DNA from: Austwickia chelonae NBRC 105200
GTDB lineage: Bacteria > Actinomycetota > Actinomycetes > Actinomycetales > Dermatophilaceae
Direction of reading: 5' to 3'
Length of the DNA stretch: 64,000 nucleotides
NCBI RefSeq assembly: GCF_000298175.1
Contig: NZ_BAGZ01000005.1
Coordinates: 1-64,000 of the forward strand
Shown here: piece after piece, positions 8,451-17,944 of the stretch
Numbering within the stretch: the stretch's first letter is position 1
Layout of the letters: every line of letters starts with the position of its first letter
Notes under the pieces: generated by a model
What the model was told of the DNA's origin: nothing
The model's database searches: none
The model's input: the letters and a program-made list of their open reading frames with translations, nothing else
Program-made: the position numbers and the translations under genes

Positions 8451-9707
8451 GTGCGAACGATGACACCAGATCAAGCGTGCGCGCTGGTCGCGTCGCGGGG
8501 ACCCAACCCTCGTATCGTGATGAGCGGCAACGGAGCCGTCCCCTGGACCATGGCACGCGCCATCGACGGGACTCTCGACGAATACCGGCTCTTCATCCTC
8601 AACGCCCCGCCCGGCATCCCTGACAGAGACGGCGTGACCCTCGAATCGGCCTTCGTCGGCGCCGGGATGCGTCGCAGTCCACGACTCGACTACTACCCTT
8701 CCCGGTTGAGCCATGTGCCCCACCTCTTCCGCAAAGGACAACTCCCGGTCGACGTCGTGGTCGTCCACACCTCGGAGCCATGTAACGGCAAAGTCAGCCT
8801 CGGCTGCGAGATCAACATCCTCTGCGGGGTCCTCGAGGCCGCGCGCAGCCGGGGCGCGCTCCTGATCGCTCAGACCAACCCGTCGATGCCGTACACCTTC
8901 GGCGACGGCGAATACGAGGTCGACATCTTCGACGCCCTGGTCGAGTCGGACATCCCTCTGGAGCCGCTCCACCACGCTGCCCCGGCGGGTACGGATGCCG
9001 CCATCGACCGAGCGGCCTCCGCACGGACGATCGGCGCCCTGGTCTCCGAACGGGTCGCCGACGGAGCCACCCTCCAGCTGGGCATCGGCGAGATCCCCGA
9101 TGCGACCCTGCCCTTCCTGGCAGAGCGCCGGAATCTGGGGATCTGGACCGAGATGCTTTCCGACGGGGTACTCGCCCTGGACGACGCCGGGTCCTTGGAC
9201 ACCTCCCGGGTGATCACGGCTTCCTTCGTCTACGGCTCCGCTGAGCTCTACCGGTGGATCGACCGCAACCCCAGGGTCAGGGTACTGCGGACCGAGACGG
9301 TGAACTCCCCGAGCCGGATCAGCCAGAACCACGCGATGGTCAGCATCAACACCGCGCTCCAGATCGACCTGCTCGACCAGGCCAATGCTTCCCGGATCAA
9401 GGCCCGCATCCACTCCGGCTTCGGCGGGCAGACCGACTTCACCGTCGGGGCGATGCACGCCCCCAGCGGACAGGCCATCATGGCGCTGCGCAGCTGGCAT
9501 CCCAAGGCCGATGTGTCCACCATCGTCCCGCTGTTGGACGAGCCGGTGACCTCTTTCCAGCACACCTGTGTGATCACCGAGAACGGCGTCGCCGAAATGG
9601 CCGGATGCTCGGAGAAACGTCAGGCCGCGAATCTCATCGAATGCGCCGCGCACCCTCGGGTACGGGACGAACTATGGGTCGAAGCCCGCAAACTGGGCCT
9701 GGCCTGA
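8451..9707 (+). CDS. acetyl-CoA hydrolase/CoA-transferase family protein
   Basis: About 418 aa. Two-domain CoA transferase/hydrolase family, like acetyl-CoA hydrolase and 4-hydroxybutyrate CoA-transferase. Seen: PCNGKVSLGCE, TLQLGIGEIPDA, the likely catalytic Glu in IWTEMLSDGV, and a C-terminal GGQTDFTVGA and ITENGVAEM region. It probably moves CoA between short-chain acids or hydrolyses acetyl-CoA; the substrate cannot be read. The start at 8451 is chosen over 8442 because a -10-like hexamer ends 7 nt upstream. It converges on pncA, with an inverted repeat between them. Confidence 0.85.
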   Translation: MRTMTPDQACALVASRGPNPRIVMSGNGAVPWTMARAIDGTLDEYRLFILNAPPGIPDRDGVTLESAFVGAGMRRSPRLDYYPSRLSHVPHLFRKGQLPVDVVVVHTSEPCNGKVSLGCEINILCGVLEAARSRGALLIAQTNPSMPYTFGDGEYEVDIFDALVESDIPLEPLHHAAPAGTDAAIDRAASARTIGALVSERVADGATLQLGIGEIPDATLPFLAERRNLGIWTEMLSDGVLALDDAGSLDTSRVITASFVYGSAELYRWIDRNPRVRVLRTETVNSPSRISQNHAMVSINTALQIDLLDQANASRIKARIHSGFGGQTDFTVGAMHAPSGQAIMALRSWHPKADVSTIVPLLDEPVTSFQHTCVITENGVAEMAGCSEKRQAANLIECAAHPRVRDELWVEARKLGLA

Positions 9708-9711
9708 TCTT

Positions 9712-9749
9712 GTTCACCGGCTGGGCCGCCACGGGCTCAGCCGGTGAAC
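9712..9749. terminator. inverted repeat between convergent genes
   Basis: An 11-bp perfect stem (GTTCACCGGCT / AGCCGGTGAAC) with a 16-nt loop. It overlaps the last codons of pncA and follows the CoA-transferase stop by 4 nt, so it could end transcription from both sides. Confidence 0.6.
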
Positions 9750-10333
9750 GTCCCGGCGAGCTCCACTCCCGCTTCACGGAGCTCCGCCAGCGCCCGGATG
9801 GTGCTCTCCTTGGCGACTCCCGCGGTCAGGTCGAGCAGCAGACGTACCGGAAGACCCGCCGTGACGGCGTCCAGTGCGGTGGCCCGAACGCAGTAGTCCG
9901 TCGCCAGACCTGCGACGTCGACCGCTTGAACACCGTTCGCCTGCAGCCAGTCGAGCAGGCCGATCTCTCGGCCGTCCTCAGCGGTGACACCTTCGAAGGC
10001 GCTGTAAGCGGCGCTGCGCTCACCCTTGCGGAAAACCGCATCCACCTTCTGAGCCTGGTCGGCCCACGCCGGATGGAACTGTGCACCGTGACTGTCGGCG
10101 GCGCAGTGCCGGGGCCAGCTCTCAGCGAAATCAGGGTGGTCCGACCAGTGCGGGCCCGGGTCCACGTGCCAGTCGGCGGTCGCCACCACCGCCATATAGT
10201 CGGGGGAGTGACATCTGAGGTAGTCCGCGATGTCGACGGCGACCTTGGCCCCTCCCGGAACGGGCAGGCTCCCTCCTTCGCAGAAGTCGTTCTGCACGTC
10301 CACGACGATCAACGCTCGGTCGTCCGCGGTCAT
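9737..10333 (-). CDS. pncA: nicotinamidase
   Basis: 198 aa isochorismatase-fold amidase that converts nicotinamide to nicotinate in NAD salvage. The catalytic Asp is D12 in VVDVQNDF, a Lys follows in FRKGE, and the nucleophile is C148 in LATDYCVRATALDA. Metal-ligand Asp/His residues are visible in ATADWHVDPGPHW. The gene lies 23 nt downstream of pncB, whose product uses the nicotinate made here, so the pair forms a salvage operon. A GGAGGAG ribosome binding site precedes the ATG. Confidence 0.95.
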   Translation of the reverse strand: MTADDRALIVVDVQNDFCEGGSLPVPGGAKVAVDIADYLRCHSPDYMAVVATADWHVDPGPHWSDHPDFAESWPRHCAADSHGAQFHPAWADQAQKVDAVFRKGERSAAYSAFEGVTAEDGREIGLLDWLQANGVQAVDVAGLATDYCVRATALDAVTAGLPVRLLLDLTAGVAKESTIRALAELREAGVELAGTFTG

Positions 10334-10356
10334 TTCTCCTCCTGGAGGCGTAGGGG

Positions 10357-11655
10357 TCAGCGGATGTCGTCCTGAAAGATCGTAGGGATGACGGGCTCGC
10401 CTCGAGAGAGGCGACGCGCTCCGGCCGGCAATTCGGACAAGGCCCTCTTGTGGTGGGCGCGGGCGGTATCCGCATCGGTGTCGGTGACGATCTCACCGTC
10501 GCGGACCAGCTCGACGAGCAACGGCCGGTCGTGGTCGCGGGCCGGGGGCTCCTCACCGATACCGATCACCTCGGCTTCGGCGTCACCGGACGGTCCGATG
10601 CGACGCAGGGCATGTTTGCGTCCTCCCACCGAGGACTTGTCCTTGCTGCGTTTGGCGACATCGACCAGGTTCCCGTCCTCGTCGGCTCGGGAGACCAGTT
10701 TGTAGACGAGCCCTGCAGTGGGATGACCCGAGCCGGTGACCAGGGAGGTGCCGACCCCGTAGGCGTCGACCGGGGCTGCAGCCAGAGCAGCGATCGCATG
10801 TTCGTCCAGGTCGGAGGTGACCACGATCCGGGTCGTCGTCGCGCCCAGTGAGTCGAGCAGGGCCCGGACGTCGTAGGCCTGGGTGACCAGGTCGCCGGAG
10901 TCGATGCGCACCGCTCCCAGTTCCGGCCCGGCGATGTCCACCGCGCGGGTCACCGCTTGAACGACGTCATAGGTGTCGACCAAGAGGGTCGTCGACGCGC
11001 CCAGACTGTCCACCTGGGCTCGGAAGGCTGCTTCTTCGCTGTCGTGCAGGAGGGTGAAACTGTGCGCTGACGTCCCTGCGCTGGGGATTCCGAACCGGCG
11101 GGCTGCTTCCAGGTTGGAGGTCGTGGAGAAACCACACACGTAGGCGGCGTGGGCTGCTGCCACGGCGGCCTCCTCATGGGTGCGCCGCGAGCCCATCTCG
11201 ATCAGTGGACGGCCCCCGGCGGCGGTCGCCATCCGGGAGGCCGCCGAAGCGACCGCGCAGTCGTGGTTGTAGATCGACAGCAGGAGGGTTTCCAAGATGC
11301 AGGCTTCGGCGAAGCTGCCCTCGACCACGAGCAGGGGCGAACCCGGGAAGTAGACCTCGCCTTCTCGATAACCCCACATGTTCCCGGTGAAGGCGTAGTC
11401 GCTGAGGAAATCGACCGTGTCGGCGTCGACGACTCTCCGCGCAGCCAGGAATTCCAGTTCGTCGTCCTGAAAGCGGAAGTCCCGCAAGGACTTCAGCATC
11501 CTGCCCACTCCTGCGACCACGCCGTAGCGCCGCCCGTCGGGCAGCCGCCGCCCGAAAAGCTCGAAGATGCTGTGACGATGCGCGGCGCCCGAATGAAGAG
11601 CGGCCTGCAACATGGTCAACTCGTAGTGGTCGGTCAGGAGTGCGGTGCTGGTCAC
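10357..11655 (-). CDS. pncB: nicotinate phosphoribosyltransferase
   Basis: About 432 aa. Makes nicotinate mononucleotide from nicotinate and PRPP (Preiss-Handler salvage). Features: N-terminal LLTDHYELTMLQAAL, the GFSTTSNLEAARRFGIP and GTSAHSFTLLHDSEEAA regions, LVDTYDVVQAV and the VRIDSGDL motif. The upstream gene of the pncB-pncA operon. Two GTG codons are possible, at 11661 and 11655. The latter is preferred because a minus-strand TAGAGT lies exactly 6 nt upstream and no ribosome binding site exists. Its start is only 22 bp from that of divergent clpS. Confidence 0.94.
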   Translation of the reverse strand: MTSTALLTDHYELTMLQAALHSGAAHRHSIFELFGRRLPDGRRYGVVAGVGRMLKSLRDFRFQDDELEFLAARRVVDADTVDFLSDYAFTGNMWGYREGEVYFPGSPLLVVEGSFAEACILETLLLSIYNHDCAVASAASRMATAAGGRPLIEMGSRRTHEEAAVAAAHAAYVCGFSTTSNLEAARRFGIPSAGTSAHSFTLLHDSEEAAFRAQVDSLGASTTLLVDTYDVVQAVTRAVDIAGPELGAVRIDSGDLVTQAYDVRALLDSLGATTTRIVVTSDLDEHAIAALAAAPVDAYGVGTSLVTGSGHPTAGLVYKLVSRADEDGNLVDVAKRSKDKSSVGGRKHALRRIGPSGDAEAEVIGIGEEPPARDHDRPLLVELVRDGEIVTDTDADTARAHHKRALSELPAGARRLSRGEPVIPTIFQDDIR

Positions 11656-11661
11656 GGGCAC

Positions 11662-11671
11662 ACTCTATTGT
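11662..11671. promoter_or_regulatory. overlapping divergent -10 elements (pncB / clpS)
   Basis: Minus-strand TAGAGT (11667-11662) is 6 nt upstream of the pncB GTG at 11655. Plus-strand TATTGT (11666-11671) is 6 nt upstream of the clpS GTG at 11678. The two hexamers share the central TA, so one melted region could serve both directions. Confidence 0.55.
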
Positions 11672-11677
11672 GGTGCC

Positions 11678-11968
11678 GTGTCGACTGCCCCCACGGACCA
11701 GCTGCTCCGGCTCGAACAGGCCACCACGGACGTGGACGTGCCCTGGGTGACCATCGTCTGGAACGATCCGGTCAACCTGATGAGCTATGTGACCTGGGTC
11801 TTCCGGAGCTATTTCGGATTCTCCCAGGCCAAAGCCCACTCCCTGATGCTGGACGTGCACCACAAAGGCCGGGCCGTCGTCGCCAGCGGGCCACGTGAAC
11901 AGATGGAACGGCACACCGAAGCGCTCCAGGGTTACGGACTCTGGGCGACCTACCAGAAGGACGAGTAG
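11678..11968 (+). CDS. clpS: ATP-dependent Clp protease adaptor ClpS
   Basis: 96 aa. The ClpS core includes VPWVTIVWNDPVNLMSYVTW, followed by the helix with KAHSLMLDVHHKGRAVV and the SGPREQMERHTEALQGYGL end. The adaptor delivers N-end-rule substrates to the Clp ATPase. The GTG at 11678 is chosen over the upstream codon at 11645, because a -10 element TATTGT ends 6 nt before it and the extra residues do not look like the family. A DUF2017 gene follows with no gap, a usual actinobacterial pair. Confidence 0.93.
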   Translation: MSTAPTDQLLRLEQATTDVDVPWVTIVWNDPVNLMSYVTWVFRSYFGFSQAKAHSLMLDVHHKGRAVVASGPREQMERHTEALQGYGLWATYQKDE

Positions 11969-12613
11969 ATGGCCCACGCCTTCCACTTCCGACAAGGACG
12001 CTTCGCCGCCCGTCTCGACGAGGACGAGCGCGCCCTGCTGATCTCCCTCATGGAGCAGGTCCACCGGCTGGTGTCCAGACCCGCTCGCCCCACCACCGGT
12101 GACGACTTCGAGGACCTGATGCGCGGCGCCGGACTCGCCGACCTGGACGGCTCCGCACCGCATCTGCACGACGACGACCTGGACGACCCCGGACGAGACC
12201 CGGCACTGGATCGGCTCCTCCCGGATGCACACCGGGAAGACCCTCTCGCCGCAGCTGAATTCCGACGTATGGTGGCTCCAGGCCTCCGCGACCGCAAAGC
12301 CTCGAATCTGCAGACTGCGATGGCTCTGCTCGCCGCTCCCGCCGACGGCCCGACCCCGGAGGATCCCGACGAACTTCTCCTCGACCAGGACGGTGCGCAA
12401 AGCCTGGTCACCGCGCTCACCGACGTCCGTCTCGTCCTGGGCGACCGCCTGGACCTGCGGACCGACGACGACGGCGACCGGCTCGAACAGGCCGTCACCG
12501 ATGACACCCTCGACGAGAAGACCACCGAACTCGTCATGATCTACGACTTCCTCACCTGGCTACAGGAATCCCTCTCCGAAGCGCTCATCCAAGCGTTGGA
12601 CGACCCGACCTGA
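11969..12613 (+). CDS. DUF2017 family protein
   Basis: 214 aa. The start ATG abuts the clpS stop. N-terminal [19 protein letters not shown] and helical segments with many acidic residues; C-terminal [21 protein letters not shown]2017 proteins accompany clpS in actinobacteria and are of unknown function; a link to Clp proteolysis is inferred from this linkage only. Confidence 0.85.
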   Translation: MAHAFHFRQGRFAARLDEDERALLISLMEQVHRLVSRPARPTTGDDFEDLMRGAGLADLDGSAPHLHDDDLDDPGRDPALDRLLPDAHREDPLAAAEFRRMVAPGLRDRKASNLQTAMALLAAPADGPTPEDPDELLLDQDGAQSLVTALTDVRLVLGDRLDLRTDDDGDRLEQAVTDDTLDEKTTELVMIYDFLTWLQESLSEALIQALDDPT

Positions 12614-12649
12614 GACACACCTGGGAACAGAGCGCCCGCCGCCGCCCTC

Positions 12650-12655
12650 TATAGT
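12650..12655 (+). promoter_or_regulatory. -10 element TATAGT for murI (leaderless)
   Basis: TATAGT, one base from TATAAT, ends 7 nt before the GTG at 12663. Confidence 0.6.
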
Positions 12656-12662
12656 CGTCGTC

Positions 12663-13469
12663 GTGGTGGACGCTCCGATCGGTATCTTCGACTCCGGCTA
12701 CGGCGGCCTGACCGTCGCACGAGCGGTCCTGGACCAGCTCCCACACGAAGCCGTCGAATACTTCGGCGACACCGCACGCGCACCCTACGGGCCGCGACCC
12801 ATCGCCCAGACCCGCCAGTACGCCTTGGAATGCCTCGACGGGCTGGTCGACCGCGGCGTCAAGATCCTCGTCATCGCCTGTAATACGGCCAGCGCAGCCG
12901 TCCTGCACGATGCCCGGGAACGCTACGACGTCCCCGTCGTCGAAGTGATCCGCCCCGCCGTCCGGCGAGCCGCCGCCGCGACCCGCAACCAGAAGGTCGG
13001 TGTCATCTCCACCCAGGGCACACACCAGAGCCGCGCCTACCCCGACGCTTTCGCCGCAGCCCCCCAGATCGACGTCCTCAGCCAGCCCTGCCCACGTTTC
13101 GTGGAATTCGTGGAACAAGGGATCACCGGCGGCGACGACCTGCTCGCCGTCGCCCACGGATACCTGGACCCGGTCGTCGCGGCAGGCGTCGACACCCTCA
13201 TCCTGGGATGCACCCACTACCCGCTGCTCACCGGCGTCATCAGCTATGTCGTCGGAGACCTGGTCACCCTGGTCTCCTCCGCGGAGGAGACCGCGAAGGA
13301 CGTCTACCGAGTCCTCGCCGACCGCGGCGAACTACGCGCCGACTCCCTCACCACTCCGGAACACCGCTTCACCACCACCGGCGACCCTGCCGAGTTCGCG
13401 AACCTCGCCAAACGTTTCCTCGGGCCGGAAGTCACCGGCGTCTACCGGGGAAGCGCGCAGGACACCTGA
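12663..13469 (+). CDS. murI: glutamate racemase
   Basis: 268 aa. Interconverts L- and D-glutamate for peptidoglycan. N-terminal [15 protein letters not shown] with the family Asp-Ser pair, [13 protein letters not shown], and the two catalytic Cys: C73 in VIACNTASA and C183 in LGCTHYPLL. Length is normal for the family. Tandem GTG codons occur at 12663 and 12666; the first is favoured by the TATAGT hexamer 7 nt upstream. rph and rdgB follow on the same strand, an order common in actinobacteria, although rph has its own apparent -10. Confidence 0.95.
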   Translation: MVDAPIGIFDSGYGGLTVARAVLDQLPHEAVEYFGDTARAPYGPRPIAQTRQYALECLDGLVDRGVKILVIACNTASAAVLHDARERYDVPVVEVIRPAVRRAAAATRNQKVGVISTQGTHQSRAYPDAFAAAPQIDVLSQPCPRFVEFVEQGITGGDDLLAVAHGYLDPVVAAGVDTLILGCTHYPLLTGVISYVVGDLVTLVSSAEETAKDVYRVLADRGELRADSLTTPEHRFTTTGDPAEFANLAKRFLGPEVTGVYRGSAQDT

Positions 13470-13504
13470 CCCGCGACCCGAGAACGACCCGGCACCGATC
13501 CCGA

Positions 13505-13510
13505 TAGGGT
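13505..13510 (+). promoter_or_regulatory. -10 element TAGGGT for rph (leaderless)
   Basis: TAGGGT ends 7 nt before the ATG at 13518. Confidence 0.5.
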
Positions 13511-13517
13511 TTCGACC

Positions 13518-14263
<746 letters not shown>

Positions 14264-14267
<4 letters not shown>

Positions 14268-14941
14268 ACCAGCGTGACATCGCCGCCGCCGCAAGGCAGG
14301 ACCGTCGGATCGTGCTGGCGACCCGGAACGAGGGCAAAGTGCGCGAGCTGCGAGTCATCCTCGCCGACGTACTGGCCGAGACGGGATACGAACTGATCGG
14401 TGTCTCCGAGTTCCCCGAGCTGACCGACGTGGTCGAGACGGGGGTGACTTTCGCAGCCAATGCGACGTTGAAGGCTACCTCGGTGGCCGCGGCGACCGGC
14501 CTGCCGGCGTTGGCGGACGACTCCGGATTGGCCGTGGACGTCCTGGGCGGCTCTCCAGGGGTCTTCAGCGCGCGCTGGTCCGGGCGGCACGGTGACGACC
14601 GCGCCAACCTGGAACTGTTGCTCGCTCAGCTCGGTGACGTGCCGGACCAGGAGCGGTCGGCGGCCTTCGTCTGTGCAGCCGCCCTGGCCGTCCCAGATGG
14701 CAGCGGAGAACCCGAGAAATGCGAGGTCGTGGTGCGGGAGGGGCGTTTTCCCGGCAGGTTGACGCGTTCTCCCCGCGGTGAGAACGGTTTCGGATACGAC
14801 CCGATCCTCCTGGTCGACGGAGACACTCGGACCGCTGCGGAGCTGTCTCCGGAGGAGAAGAATGCCATCAGCCATCGTGGCAGGGCGTTCGGGGCGTTGA
14901 GCGTCGATCTCAGGGAGCGGCTGCCCCACAGGCCCCGGTGA
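14264..14941 (+). CDS. rdgB: non-canonical purine NTP pyrophosphatase (RdgB/HAM1)
   Basis: 225 aa. Hydrolyses dITP, ITP and XTP to keep them out of nucleic acids. Seen: the N-terminal [16 protein letters not shown] loop, [26 protein letters not shown], and [18 protein letters not shown]. The ATG at 14264 overlaps the rph stop. An upstream in-frame ATG at 14201 would add 21 low-complexity residues inside rph and is rejected. Confidence 0.94.
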
Positions 14942-14953
14942 AGACCGCAACCT

Positions 14954-14989
14954 CCGGGTGGGCCGCCGGGATGACGCGGCCCACCCCGG
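14954..14989. terminator. GC-rich hairpin between rdgB and the ABC transporter operon
   Basis: A 13-bp stem (CCGGGTGGGCCGC / GCGGCCCACCCCGG with one bulged base) and a 9-nt loop lie between two convergent genes. It probably acts in both directions. Confidence 0.7.
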
Positions 14990-14995
14990 TTGATG

Positions 14996-16138
14996 TCAGT
15001 CCCGCTGGAGCAGCCAGCCGCGGTCGTCGGCGAAGGTGATCCGGACGAGGTCGCCGGGCTTGAGGATGCCGTGGTAGTCGGGGTCGGAGTCCACGGCGAC
15101 GACCGTCCCGGACGCCGACTCGATCTCGTATTCCACGGTCGACCCGTAGAACACCGAGGAGAGCACCCGCCCCCGGTCGCCTTCCACGGCGGACTCCGAG
15201 CCGGAGGTGAGGGCTTCCACCCGGATCGACTCGGGACGGACGAGCAAGGTCTGGGTGCCGGCCGGGGAGACCCGCGACGCCGTGGACACCGTCCGGGCAC
15301 GGCCGAGAACGTTCACGTCGGCGCGGCCCTCGTCCAGGTGCAGGGTCTCGGTGTCGAAGAAATTCGCCTGACCGATGAAATCGGCGACGAAGACTGTCGC
15401 CGGCCGGTGGTAGATCTCCTCCGGGGTGCCGATCTGTTCGATCCGGCCGCGGTTCATCACCACGATCCGGTCGGACAGGCTCATCGCCTCGTCCTGGTCG
15501 TGGGTGACATAGATGGCGGTGATCCCCATCCGTTTCTGCAGGCTGCGGATCTCGGCGCGCATCTGGACCCTCAGCTTGGCGTCGAGATTGGACAGCGGCT
15601 CGTCGAAGAGGAGCACCCTGGGACGCATCACCATGGCCCGGGCCAGGGCCACTCGTTGCTGCTGCCCGCCGGAGAGCTGATGCGGTGCGCGGTCGGCGAG
15701 CCGCACCAGGTCCATCGCGGTCAGCGCGCCTTCGACGTGTTCGGCGAGGACGGCTTTGTTCGTCTTCTTCAGGCGCAGCCCGTAGGCGACATTGTCGTAC
15801 ACGCTCAGGTGAGGGAAGAGCGCATACGACTGGAAGACCATCGACATGGGACGTTTGTCGGGGGTGAGTCTCAGCATGTCCTCGTCGTCGAGGGTGATCT
15901 CCCCGGAGGTCGGGGTCTCGAATCCGGCGATCATGCGCAGGGTGGTGGTCTTGCCGCAACCGGAGGGCCCCAGGAGGGTGAGGAACTCCCCGGGTTCGGT
16001 GCGCAGGTCGACCCCGTCGACGGCGGCGAAGACCCCGGCGGCGGTGGGGAATGTCTTCACCAGTGCGGACAGCCGGATCACCCCGGTGCGCGCCTCGCCC
16101 TTCGAAACGGTCTGGGTGGTCGGGGCGGTAGCGGTCAT
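14996..16138 (-). CDS. ABC transporter ATP-binding protein (FbpC/PotA class)
   Basis: 380 aa. Walker A GPSGCGKTT, Q-loop VFQSYALFPH, signature LSGGQQQRVALARA, Walker B VLLFDEPLSNLD, and the switch His in YVTHDQDEA. A C-terminal TOBE-like domain (from about residue 285) is typical of importers of the iron(III), polyamine or phosphonate/sugar-phosphate class. The last gene of a lipoprotein-permease-ATPase operon. The ATG at 16138 gives the family N-terminus; a longer frame continues upstream but overlaps the permease end. The substrate is undetermined. Confidence 0.92.
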   Translation of the reverse strand: MTATAPTTQTVSKGEARTGVIRLSALVKTFPTAAGVFAAVDGVDLRTEPGEFLTLLGPSGCGKTTTLRMIAGFETPTSGEITLDDEDMLRLTPDKRPMSMVFQSYALFPHLSVYDNVAYGLRLKKTNKAVLAEHVEGALTAMDLVRLADRAPHQLSGGQQQRVALARAMVMRPRVLLFDEPLSNLDAKLRVQMRAEIRSLQKRMGITAIYVTHDQDEAMSLSDRIVVMNRGRIEQIGTPEEIYHRPATVFVADFIGQANFFDTETLHLDEGRADVNVLGRARTVSTASRVSPAGTQTLLVRPESIRVEALTSGSESAVEGDRGRVLSSVFYGSTVEYEIESASGTVVAVDSDPDYHGILKPGDLVRITFADDRGWLLQRD

Positions 16139-16182
16139 GATGGCCGGTTCTCCTTCGGTACGTGCGGAGGCGGGAGCCGTTT

Positions 16183-17940
16183 TCACAGCCCGCCGCCCAA
16201 TCCACTGGACGGGGTGGAACGTCGACGCAGTGCGAGGTTCAGCAGGGCCATCACGCCGGTGACGATGAGGATGAGCAGGGTGCAGAAGGCGAAGGCGTTG
16301 CCGAAGCGGCCGGCGTCCACCTCCGAGAGGATCTGCTTGGTCATGATCTGGGTGTGGGGTGTGGTGATGAAGATGATCGGCGACAGGGTCGTCATCGACC
16401 GGGCGAAGGCGTAGATCAGCCCGGACAGCAGTGCTGGCCGGATGAGCGGCAGGGTGACCTTGCGGAAGGTGGTGATCGAGTCCGCGCCCAGGGAGGCCGA
16501 GGCTTCGTCGATGGCCGGGTCGATCTGCTGCAAGGCGGCGACCCCGGAACGCTGCCCGGAAGGCATGGAACGGATGACGTAGACCATGACGATGGCGATC
16601 GACCCGCCGAACAGGGCCGCGCCGCCGCTGAGCGCAGGCAGCCACATGCGTCCTCCGGCGATGAGCGGCTGGTTGAAGGCGATGGCGTAGCCGATGCCGA
16701 CGACGGTGCCGGGGACGGCCAGGCCGAGCATCCCCAGGAAGTCCAGCCAGGCGGCGCCGTGGCGGAGCTTACGGACGACCAGCCAGGCGATCACCATGCC
16801 GAGCAGCCCGGCCAGAGGGGTGGCGATGAGGGCGAGCAGTGTGGTGTCGGTGATGGATTTGTTGCCGATCCCGGAGAGGACGTAGCGGAAGTTGTCCAGG
16901 GTCGGGGTGTTGTTCACCCCGAGGATCTGCACGAACGCTCCCACCAGGACGGTCGCGTAGATCAGGGCGACCAGGGAGGCGATCGCCCAGGCGGCCCCGC
17001 CGAGCAGGATCCTCGATGCTCCTCCGGCGACTGTGGTGGGTCGTCCGGCGGGCTTGCCGGTCACGGTCACCACCGATTTCTTCCCGACCCAGTAACGCTG
17101 GACCAGGAAGACCAATACGGCCGGGACCAGCAGGGCCAGGGAGTACGCCGAACCCGAGCGGACGTCGTACTCACCGGTGATGGCGATGAAGGCCCTCGAC
17201 GCGAGCACGGTGTAGTCACCGCCGATGACCAGGGGATTGGCCAGATCTGCGATCGCTTCGACGAAGAGCAACAGGAAACTGCTCGCGAAACCGGGCGCGA
17301 GCATGGGGAGAGTGACCGTCCAGAAGATCCGCCAACGGCTGGCACCGAGATTCGCGGCGGCTTCGTCCAAGGAGGGGTCCAAGGCCTCCAGGAGCCCTTT
17401 GAAGTTCATGTACGCGACCGGGAAGAAGGACAGCGCGAGGACCAGGGTCAGCCCGGTCAGCCCGTACAGGTCGTACTCGACGCCGAACAGGCCGTGGGTG
17501 ATGATCCCGCGTCGCCCGAACAGGGTGATCACGGCGGTGGCGACCGCGAAGGGCGGTGACACGATGGGCATCAGGGCGAGCAGATGCAGGGCACGTTTCC
17601 CCGGCACGTCGACCCTGGTCTGAACGTAGGCGAGCAGGAAACCGATCCCGGTGCCCAGGGCGCCCACCAAGGTGCCCAGCACGAGGGTGTTCAGGACGAT
17701 GCCCCGGTTGACCGGGCTGGTGAACAGCCCGGTCAACACGGTGGCGCCTTCGGCGCTGAATGCGCTGGCGAAGATCTGTACCAACGGGTGGACGATCATG
17801 AGCCCGAGCAGAGCGACGACGACGGTGACCACCACAGCGGTCGGTGTGTCGAACCGGCGTCGTCGTCGGCTGCCCGGCTTCGTCGCGGACGGCGCCCCGG
17901 GGTCGACAGCGGTCGAGGGCGGAGCTTCTACGGTCGTCAT
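16183..17940 (-). CDS. ABC transporter permease, fused two-domain (FbpB type)
   Basis: 585 aa integral membrane protein with about twelve hydrophobic segments in two homologous halves, each with an EAA-type loop (EALDPSLDEAAANLGASRW in the first; QQIDPAIDEASASLGADS in the second). It is the channel of an importer of the Fe(III)/phosphonate/sugar-phosphate class, where one chain replaces a permease dimer. It starts 4 nt after the binding-protein stop, so co-translation is likely. An Arg-rich cytosolic stretch (SRRRRRF) precedes the first membrane segment. Confidence 0.92.
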   Translation of the reverse strand: MTTVEAPPSTAVDPGAPSATKPGSRRRRRFDTPTAVVVTVVVALLGLMIVHPLVQIFASAFSAEGATVLTGLFTSPVNRGIVLNTLVLGTLVGALGTGIGFLLAYVQTRVDVPGKRALHLLALMPIVSPPFAVATAVITLFGRRGIITHGLFGVEYDLYGLTGLTLVLALSFFPVAYMNFKGLLEALDPSLDEAAANLGASRWRIFWTVTLPMLAPGFASSFLLLFVEAIADLANPLVIGGDYTVLASRAFIAITGEYDVRSGSAYSLALLVPAVLVFLVQRYWVGKKSVVTVTGKPAGRPTTVAGGASRILLGGAAWAIASLVALIYATVLVGAFVQILGVNNTPTLDNFRYVLSGIGNKSITDTTLLALIATPLAGLLGMVIAWLVVRKLRHGAAWLDFLGMLGLAVPGTVVGIGYAIAFNQPLIAGGRMWLPALSGGAALFGGSIAIVMVYVIRSMPSGQRSGVAALQQIDPAIDEASASLGADSITTFRKVTLPLIRPALLSGLIYAFARSMTTLSPIIFITTPHTQIMTKQILSEVDAGRFGNAFAFCTLLILIVTGVMALLNLALRRRSTPSSGLGGGL

Positions 17941-17944
17941 GGCT

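Noticed and set aside
8076-9653. 525-codon frame opposite the CoA-transferase gene
   Set aside because: The plus-strand gene has family motifs throughout; the antisense frame has none.
16162-17559. 465-codon frame opposite the importer permease
   Set aside because: Antisense to a clear 12-segment permease; Gly/Asp/Gln-rich with no motif.
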